Positions 1-9,000 of a DNA stretch of 11,496 bases are shown piece by piece. The translations under genes were made by a program, and so were the position numbers. This stretch comes from JBEIFW01 sp044370695 (GTDB taxonomy: Bacteria > Actinomycetota > Acidimicrobiia > Acidimicrobiales > Ilumatobacteraceae). Below the pieces are notes generated by a model. It was not told where the DNA came from. It did no database searches and worked only from the letters and a program-made list of their open reading frames with translations. The number at the start of each line of letters is the position of its first letter. Within the stretch, counting starts at the first letter, position 1. Location: contig JBILVB010000123.1 of NCBI GenBank assembly GCA_044370695.1, positions 1-11,496 of the forward strand, read 5' to 3'.

Positions 1-3000
1 CGGCCAGCGCCGCCACGTCGGTCGCGCTCAACCGCCGGTCGTAGAGCTGCACCTCGTCGACGCCGCCGCGGAAGTACTGGCCCCAACTGCCGCCACCGAG
101 CGGCTGGTAGGGCGAGCCGAGGCCGAGCGTGCCGGGCCGGATCGTGCCGAGCATCCCGGCGGGGACGCTGCCGAGCAGGACGCCGTCGAGGTACACCGAC
201 GCCGACGAGTCGGCCCCCACCGTGACCGCCACGTGGTACCAGCGTCCGGCCTGCAGGTCGACCGGGAAGCCCGACCACCCGCACGAGTTGCCCGCGATCT
301 CGAGCGAGGTGGTCGACACCAGGCGGACCGAGAACACCCGGCCGTTACCGCACAGCCCGTCGTCGACGGTCGAGACCAGGCGCAGATCGGGGGCGAAGGC
401 GTCGGGTCGCATCCAGGCCGAGCAGGTCCACGCCCCGGTGATCCCCGGGCCGGGGAGCACGGCCCGGTCGTCGACGCCGTCGAGGACGAGACCGTTGCCG
501 GACCGGGCCGGCGCCCACACCGGGCCCCCGGTGGTGATCCCGTCGCGCCCGTTGCCCGACACGTCGGCCACGACGGTGCCGCTCGACGCGTCGAGCGGCC
601 AGCGGGCGACCAGCGAGCCGTCGCCGGCCGAGGACACCGGTGCCGACGGCCGCCCCACGCCCTCGGCGTTCACCGCGGCGACCCGCACCTCGTAGGTGAC
701 GCCGTTCGCGACACCGGTGACGGTGGCCGTGGTCGCCGTCGAGATCCCGTCGGGCACCACCGTCCAGCCCGAGGTGCCGAGCGCGCGGGTCCACACGACG
801 TAGTCGGTGACGGGCGCCCCGCCGGTGATCCCGGGCGCGGACCAGGTGACGGTGAGCCGCCCGTTGCCCGGGGTCGCCGCCACGCCACCGGGCACCCCCG
901 GGGGCGACACCGGGGTCACGGTCAGCGACGCCGACGCCATGCCGGGCCCGGCGCCGTTGACCGAACTGACCCGCACCTCGTAGGCCGAGCCGTCGACCAG
1001 GCCGCCGACGACCGCGGTGGGGGTGGGGCCGAAGCCGTCGTCGAACGCCGTCCACACCGCAGTCCCGCCCGCCGGGCGGTACTCGACGAGGTGGTCGACG
1101 ATGCCGACGGCGTTGGCGGTCGGCGTCGTCCACGCCAGCGCCACCGACCCGGCCGGCACCCGGGCGATCCGGCGGATCACCGGATCGACCAGGTTCGCCA
1201 CGTACAGGTTGCCGGCGGCGTCGAGCGCGATCGGGCCCGAGTTGGCGAGCTGCGCCACCGAACCGGGCCCGTCGACGTTGCCGGCGACCCCGGTGCCGGC
1301 CACGGTCGACACGATCCCCGACGGCGAGATCCGCCGCACCCGGAACCCGGTGTTCTCGTCGACGAACACCGAGCCGTCGGGGGCGACGGCCACCCCGCCC
1401 GGCCACGAGAACCCCGACGAGACGGTCGACACGACCCCGCCGGGCGTCACCCGCCGCACCGCCCCGTTGCCGGCGTCGGCCACGAACACGTTGCCGGCAG
1501 CGTCGAGCGCGATGCCCTGCGGGTGGAAGAACGACGCCCCGGTGCCCGAGCCGTTCACGAACCCCGCCGAGCCCGACCCGGCCAGCGTGGTCACCACCCC
1601 GGCGGGCGTGATGCGCCGGATCCGATGGCTGAACCAGTCGGACACGAACACCGTGCCGTCGCCGGCGACGGCCAGGCCGTAGGGGCCCTGGAACGACGCC
1701 GCCGTCCCGGTGCCGTCGGTCCCACCGGGCGCGCCCGACCCGGCCAGCGTCGTCACGATCCCCGACGGCGAGACCCGCCGGATCCGGTGACCGCCCCAGT
1801 CGGCCACGTAGAGCATGCCGGCGGCGTCGAACCCGAGCCCGATGGGCTCGTTGAACGACGCCGCCGTCCCGATCCCGTCGGCCCCACCCCGGGCTCCGGA
1901 ACCGGCGAAGGTGGTCACCGCACCGTCCACCCCGATCCGGCGGATCGTGTGGTTCCAACGGTCGGCGACGAAGGTGTTGCCGGCGGCGTCGACGGCGAGG
2001 CCTTCGGGTCGGGCGAACCGGGCGGTCGCCGCCGTCCCGTCGACGTTGCCGGCGATCCCGGCGCCGGCCAGGCGGGACACCACCACCGGCGATGCCACCG
2101 GGGTGCCGGGCTGGCCCGGTGCGCCCGGGGCGACCGGCACGGCGGCGGCCCGAGGGGCGCCGGTGCCGACGTCGGTGACGGCGCGGACCTGCACGTCGTA
2201 GGCGGTGCCGTTCACCAGACCGGTCACCGTGGCCGTGGTCGCCGTCGACACCCCGTCGACGGCGGTGAACCAGCGGGTCGTGCCCGTCACCCGGTACTCG
2301 ACGACGTAGTCGCGCACCGGCGCGCCGCCGGTGGCCGCCGGTGCCGCCCACGACAGCTGCAGGCTCCCGGCGCCGGGCACCACACCGACCGCACCGGGCT
2401 GGCCCGGGACGCTCACCGGGGTGACGGTGACCGGCGCCGACGGGATGCTCGTCCCGCCGGGCCCGGTGGCCGAGACCCGCACGTCGTAGGCGACGCCGTC
2501 GGTGAGGCCGGTGAGCGTGGCGGTGGTCGCCGTCGACACCCCGTCGGCGAACGTGGTCCACGGACCCGACGGCGCCACCCGGTACTCGACGACGTAGTCG
2601 GTGACCGATCCGGCGTTGACCGTCGGCGCCGACCAGGTGAGCACGGCCGAACCCGGCGCCACCGGGGTGATCAGGCGCAGCCGGTGGTTCGGCCCGTCGG
2701 TCACCCACAGCCGGTTGGTGGCGTCGAGCGCGAACCCGTACGGGCCCGCGACCGTGGCGACGGCGCCGGGGCCGTCGGCGGCGCCGGACACCCCGGTGCC
2801 GGCCAGCAGCGTGCGGCCCCCCGCCGGCGTGAGCCGCCAGACCCGCCACCCGGCGGTGTTCTCCCCGACGTAGACGTTCCCGCCGGCGTCGAGCATCGCT
2901 GCGGTCGGCTCGGCGAACCCGGCCGCGAGCGTCGTGACGAGCCCGTCGGGTGCGATCCGGCGCACCCGACCCGTGCCGTAATCGGCGACGACCACGGTGC

Positions 3001-6000
3001 CGGCGGCATCGACGTCGAGCTTGGCCGGCATGGTGAAGCTGGCCGCGGTGCCGGTGCCGTCCAGCGCGCCGGGCAGGCCGGACCCGGCCAGGGTGGACAC
3101 CACGCCGGCCGGGGAGATCCGCCGGATCCGATGCCCGTCGAACTCCGACACGTACACCGTCCCGGCTTGGTCGACGGCGACACCCATCGGTCCCGAGAGC
3201 CCCGAGGCGAAGGTGGTGACCACGCCGGCGGCGCTGACCCGGCTGACCCGGCCGGCCGTGTACTCGGCGACGTAGAACCCGCCGGTGCCGTCGGCCGCGA
3301 TGCCGAGGGGTTGCGCCAGGCCGCCGACGAACGTGGTGACCACCCCGGCCGGGGTGACCCGGCGCAGCAGGCCGTTGTACCGGTCGGCGACCACGGCGTT
3401 GCCGCTGGCGTCGAACGCGAGCGCCTCGGGCCAGTGGAACCGGGCCGCTGCGCCGGTGCCGTCGGTCGCGCCCGGGGTGCTGCCGGCGAGCGTGCTCACC
3501 ATCGTCAACGAGGCCGCCAGGGTGCCGGGCGCGCCGGGCCGGGCGCTCTGCACGGTGATCGTCACGGGGCTCGACGTCGCCGAGGCGTTGCTGTTGTCGA
3601 CGGCGACGGCCGTGAGCGTGTAGCTGCCCGGCGCCGGCGACCACGCGACCACGTACGGCGCCGAGGTCATCGTGCCGATCACCGTGGTGCCGACCCGCAG
3701 TTCGACCCGCTGGATCGAACCCGCCGGATCCGGATCGGCGGCGACCACCTCGACCCGGACGACGCCGTCGGACGGCGACACGGTCGAGCCGGTGGCCGGC
3801 GCCGTGATCGTCACCACCGGCGGCCGGTTCGCCGGGGTGCCGGGCACGTCGGCCGACTGGCCGCTGCCGTCGGTGATCTGCACTTCGGCCAGCGCCACGG
3901 GCCGGCCCGTGGTGTTGGTGATCCGGACGTACCGGGCGAACCGGAACACCGGCACTTCCCAGAACTCACCGGGGGCGCCGCTCACCGTGCCGGTCCACAC
4001 CCCGTCCTGCGCGTCGGGGTCCGGGCCGAACGGGTTGGCCGACACCTGCACCCGCAGGTCGCGCAGACCCAGCGGCACGTCGGACCGGTTCCACAGTCGG
4101 ACCACACCGACGGGCCGGTTCGACTGCAGGTCGACCTGCCACCACGAGGCGGCGGCGTCGGTCCCGGTGAGGCTCACCGACCCGGCCGACAGACGGCCGT
4201 CGGTGTTGCCGTCGAGGGCGCGGGCGGCTGCGGCTGCGCCGTCGGTGCTCGACTGCGACGCCACCCACCCGGTCGTGGCCAGCAGCGGCGCAGCCGCCGC
4301 CGCGACCCGGTTGGCCGACGTGCGCAGACCGCTCGTCGTGCCCCGGGTGAGCTGCACCTCGGCCAGTGCGAGCACCCCGCTGTCGGTGCGCCGCACCCGC
4401 ACGTAGCGGCCGATCCGATCGATCGGCATCTCGGCCAGCCGGTCCACTGCGGCCACGGTCGCGGCCGGAGCCCCCCAGGAGGTGCCGTCGTCGGACACCG
4501 ACACCTCGAGACTCGCCGTCTGCTCGGCGAACCCGTCGGCCCGACCCCACAGGCGCACCGTGCCGATCGGCTGCGGCGCACCGAGATCCACCTGCCACCA
4601 CGGGTTCGGCTCCGACCGGGACACGAACAGGTCGCCGGAACCGGCAAAGCCGAGCCGGCCCCCGTCGACGGCGCGGGCCGCCGTGAACGACGCCGTCGAC
4701 TCGCTCGACGCGCTCGCCACCGCGCCCGAGGTGTCGAGCAGGTCGACCGGACGCACCACCTGCACCTCGGCCAGCGACAACCGGCCCGGGTCGGCCCGGC
4801 GGACCTGGACGAACCGGGCGGCCCGGGACAGCACCAGCTCGTGGGCGCGCCCGACGCTGCCGGCGATCCGGAACGTCGACATTCCGGGCGTGGCTGCGAT
4901 CGGGGTGCGGAAGGGCACGTCGGCCACGTGGACGATCAGGTTCGTGCTCTCCGACGGGTTGTCGGCCGACCCCCACAGGCGCAGGCCGCCGATCCGGGTG
5001 ACCCGGCCGAGGTCGAGTTGCCACCACGGCGCGGTCTCGTTGTCGGACCGGAACACCGAACGCCCGGCGCCGACGGTGCCACCGTCGACCGCCCGGGCCG
5101 GCGTCGCCGCCGGGGTCGCAGCATCGACGCTCGACGCCGTGACCCGCCACGCCGGGGCCCGCACCAGGAGCGGCACGTCGCGCTGCGCCGCAGCGCTGCG
5201 GTTCTCGTTGGCGGCCGACACGGTGACCGCCGCGGTCGGCGCGACGCGGTTGGCGCCGGCGACGCCGAGCGCGTCGACCGGGAGGCGCAGCGACAGCGCC
5301 GGCGCCGCCAGGCCTGCAGCGAAGGGATGGTCGTTCGGGAGCCGGCCCGTGAGCCCCCACTTGGTGGCGAGGTAGCCCTCGATGCGCTGGCGCTCGGCGG
5401 TGGTGATCGCCCCGGCGGTGACGATCACCTCGGCGATCACCCCGTCCCGGAACCCGGCGGTGACCCCGTACCAGCCGAGCTCGAAGCGGCCCGGCGCGCT
5501 CCAGGCACCGGCGCGTGAGCCCGACAGCACGGCGGTCCCGTTGCGCCACAACGTCGCCGTGGTCGTCGACCCGGTCGTGGCGAACGACGCCGCCTGCACC
5601 GACGACGCCAGGGCACCGGTGTCGCCCGACGCCACGAACGCGCCGTTCCAGTAGGACGCCGACCCGCCGCCGTCGAGACCGAACCGGGTCTCGGGGTTGT
5701 CGCGGTCGGCGGAGTCGAGGTTGACCAGACCGGTACAGCAGGCCGTCGTCGTGGCCGTGGACCGCATGACGACGAAGATCGTGCTGCTCGGTCCGGGCGA
5801 CGCTGCGGCGGGCACGTCGAGCCGGTCGGCCGTGAACGACACTGCGGGCTTGCCGTCGAACCCCGCCGGGTCGAGCGCCGGCCGCTGGGCCGCGACGGGG
5901 GCGGTGGCGTCACGGCCGTTGCCGCTCTTGTCGGCCCAACGGGTGACACCGCCGCCGTCGACGGTGACGGTGGCCGGGTCGGCGGCGTCGAGCCACAGCG

Positions 6001-9000
6001 CGAGCGGCGGCGGTTCGAGCGTGCTCGAGGACCGGGCCGTGGGCGACCGCAGCGTCGCCACCGCCTCGGGTGCCACCGAGCACGTGAGCGTGCGGTCGGT
6101 GGGATAGGGCGCGGCGGCCGAGCAGGTCACCCCGGCAGGCAGGCTGGGTGCCGCCTGGAGGCGGGTGCCGGCCGGTGGGGCGTAGGTGACCGTGGCCGGG
6201 CCGTAGGCGTCGGAGGGCCCGAGGTTGCGGACCTGCAGCGCCACGTCACCCACGCCGCCGGGCACGAGGGCTGCGCTCACCACCGGGTCGAGCGCAAGGC
6301 GGAACCGGGCCCCGTCGACGGTGAGCGTGGCGGTGCGGGTGACCGAGGACCCGAAACGCGACCCGGTCACCACCGCCGACAGCGCAGCGGGCGCCTTCGG
6401 GCTCGACGACGGGTTCGCACCCGACTCCACCCAGACCGGCACGTCGACCACCACGGTCGACAGCGCCGGGACCGGCACCAGGCTGCAGCGCACCGAGCGC
6501 AGGTCCGCGGCGGCGACCAGCGTGCACGACCGGCCGAGGGCGGCGACGTCGACGCGGGCGTCGACCGGCACGGTGAGCGTGAACGACGCGTCGGGCTCGG
6601 CGGTGACCGAGGAGTTGACCAGCGACACCGGCACGACGGCCCCGGCCCCGGGCACCACCGTGACCGAACCGACCGAGGAGCCGGTGAGATCGGTCATCGA
6701 ACCGGCCCAGACCGACACGCCGTCGAGTGCGGGCCCGCAGCCGGACGGCTCGTCGCTGTCGAACCGCACGGTCGAGGCCTCGGATGCGGCGACGAAGGTG
6801 GCGCTGCGCGTCACCCACCCCATGGCGGCGAGCGTCCGGCCGGTGACGTCGAAGGAGAACGTCGACGTCACCCCCGGTGCGCGCACGGTCAGGTTCTTCA
6901 CGGCCGGGCCGCAGGCCGGGTTCCCGGCGAGCGCGAAGCGGATCACGTACGACTCGCCGGGCACCGTGCGGAACGTCTGGTACACGCTGCCGGCCGTGGC
7001 ACCGCTCACGTCGAGCGAGTGGGCGCCGTCGGCCGCGGTCCAGAAGCCCCCGATCAGGTCGAGGTCGTTGCGGGCCACTACCCAGCCGTCGAGCGCATCG
7101 GGGCCGACCGCGGCGATCACGTAGGCCGCACCCGGGTTCAGGGTCGAGGTTTCGAACGACCCGTTGCGGAACTCCTGCAACGCCGCCGTGCGCCGGTCCG
7201 GCCCGAACTCGGAGGTGTTGCCGGCAGCATCGGTCGCGGTCGCGGTCACCAGGCTGGTCCCGCCGGTGAGGCCGCCGATCCCGGTGAGCGAACCGGCGAA
7301 GGCGCCGGTGGCGTCGGTGAGCAGCGACCCGAGCCAGCGCCGGCCCTGGCGGGCGCCGTCGCTCTCGAACACGTCGACGACCACGTTGGCGAACACCGCC
7401 TGGTTCGGCGCCGAACCGACGAACCCGGCGACGGTGAGGGTGTTGGTGCCGGCCACGGCGGAGTGCAGCACGGGGGTGTCCACCAGCCGGTTCGGCTGGT
7501 TCGTGGTGACGATCCCGTCGTTGGCGGTGGGGCCGTCGCCACCGAGGTCGATCCCCGGGCCGCCGTTGCCGTAGATCTGGTTGCCCCGGATGGTCGCGCT
7601 GAGCGCGAAGCCGGCACCGAGGCGGACCCCGGCCCCGCCGTTGCCGGTGATCACGTTGGCGGCACCTCCGCCGACGCCGCCCACGACCACCGGGCCGGTG
7701 ACCGACGCCGCGATCTCGATCCCGTCACCGGCGTTGGGGACCGCGAAGGTGTCGGCTGCGTTGCGGCCGATGCGGTTGCCGAGGATCCGCAACCCGGTGG
7801 TGCGCGGCGCCGCGAGGTGGATCCCGTCGCCGAGGTTGCCGCTGATCACGTTGGCGTCGGCCGGACCGGTACCGCCGATCACCAGCCCGTCGATGGTGTT
7901 CGCCGCCGCGCCCTCGAGCAGGATGCCGACCCCGTTGGGCAACGGCGTCCGGCCGTCCCGCCCGACGCCGATGTGGTTGCCGGCGATCGACCACGAGCTG
8001 GTCCCGGCCACCGGCCCGAACGAGTCGTCGGGCTGGACGGAGATGCCGCCACTGCCGTTGCCGGCGATCACGTTGGCGCGGATCTCCCGGAACGTCGTGG
8101 TGCCCGAGGCCATGGCGATCCCGTAGGGCCGGGACCCGACGAGGGCGGTGCCGGTGGCGTTGCTGCCGATGAAGTTGCCCCGGATCGTGAGCCCGGTGGC
8201 AGCGAAGTTGACGGCATGGCTGCAGCCGCCACCGATCACGTTGCCGTCGCCGTCGCCGGACCCGCCGACCACCGGATCGCCGCCGATCGCTGCGACACAC
8301 GCCGAACCGATCGTCGTTGCGGCCGTGCCGGTCACGTCGAGGCCGACGTAGCTCGTCGACAAGCGGTTGCGAGCACCGGACAGCACCACGGCGGTGCCGG
8401 GCGTGCCACCGACGACCAGACCGCGCACGACCACGTCGTCGGCGTTGACGACGATCCCTGCGCCGGCGAGCTCGACCCGCAGCGTGTGCGGCACCCCGGC
8501 CCACAGGTTGCCGGCCGCTGCGCCGGGCTGGGTGAGGCCGTCGATCGCCACCCGGGATCGCGTCAGGGTCGGCAGCGCCGCCGCCAGCGACGAGCGCCAA
8601 TGCCCGGTCGCCGCCTGATAGCCGGGGTCGGTGGTGCGCAGCGCGAAGACCGTGGACTCGATCCCGGCGGTGCGGCCGTTCTGGCGCAACGCCGCCTGGT
8701 CACCGAGGGCGTTCAGGTTGGTGAGCACCTGGCGCAGGCTGCCCGGGACGGCGTCCACGGTGGTGGTGACCGCCGAGAAGTTGAACCCGACGTCCATGCC
8801 GGTCACTGCCGAGGTCCCGATCGTGACCGGTGCGACCGCTTGCGGGACGGCCGTCGTCGTCGCGAGGCCCTCGAGTGTGGCACCGACGGTGTTGGCGACG
8901 GCCTCGAGCCGTGACGGATCCGCGCCACCGACCTCGCCGGTGATCGCGATCACGGCGCCGATCGAGGCGTCGGTTCGGTAGGTCGGCACCCCGACCACAC

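Noticed and set aside
345..3644. A 1099-codon open frame in another minus-strand frame
   Set aside because: It is Arg-rich and featureless and overlaps the true minus frame out of phase across both NHL propellers.
233..5518. A 1761-codon open frame on the plus strand
   Set aside because: Its product is a low-complexity chain of Arg, Gly, His, Pro and Asp with no domain, and it is antisense to clearly recognisable NHL, Fn3, LamG and discoidin domains. Its length is explained by GC-rich antisense of a strongly biased gene.
7019..8914. A 631-codon plus-strand open frame
   Set aside because: It is antisense to the second beta-helix, its Ig-like domain and the GSLRQ leader. The product is Gly/Asp/Val/His-rich without motifs, and its periodicity mirrors the solenoid repeats on the other strand.
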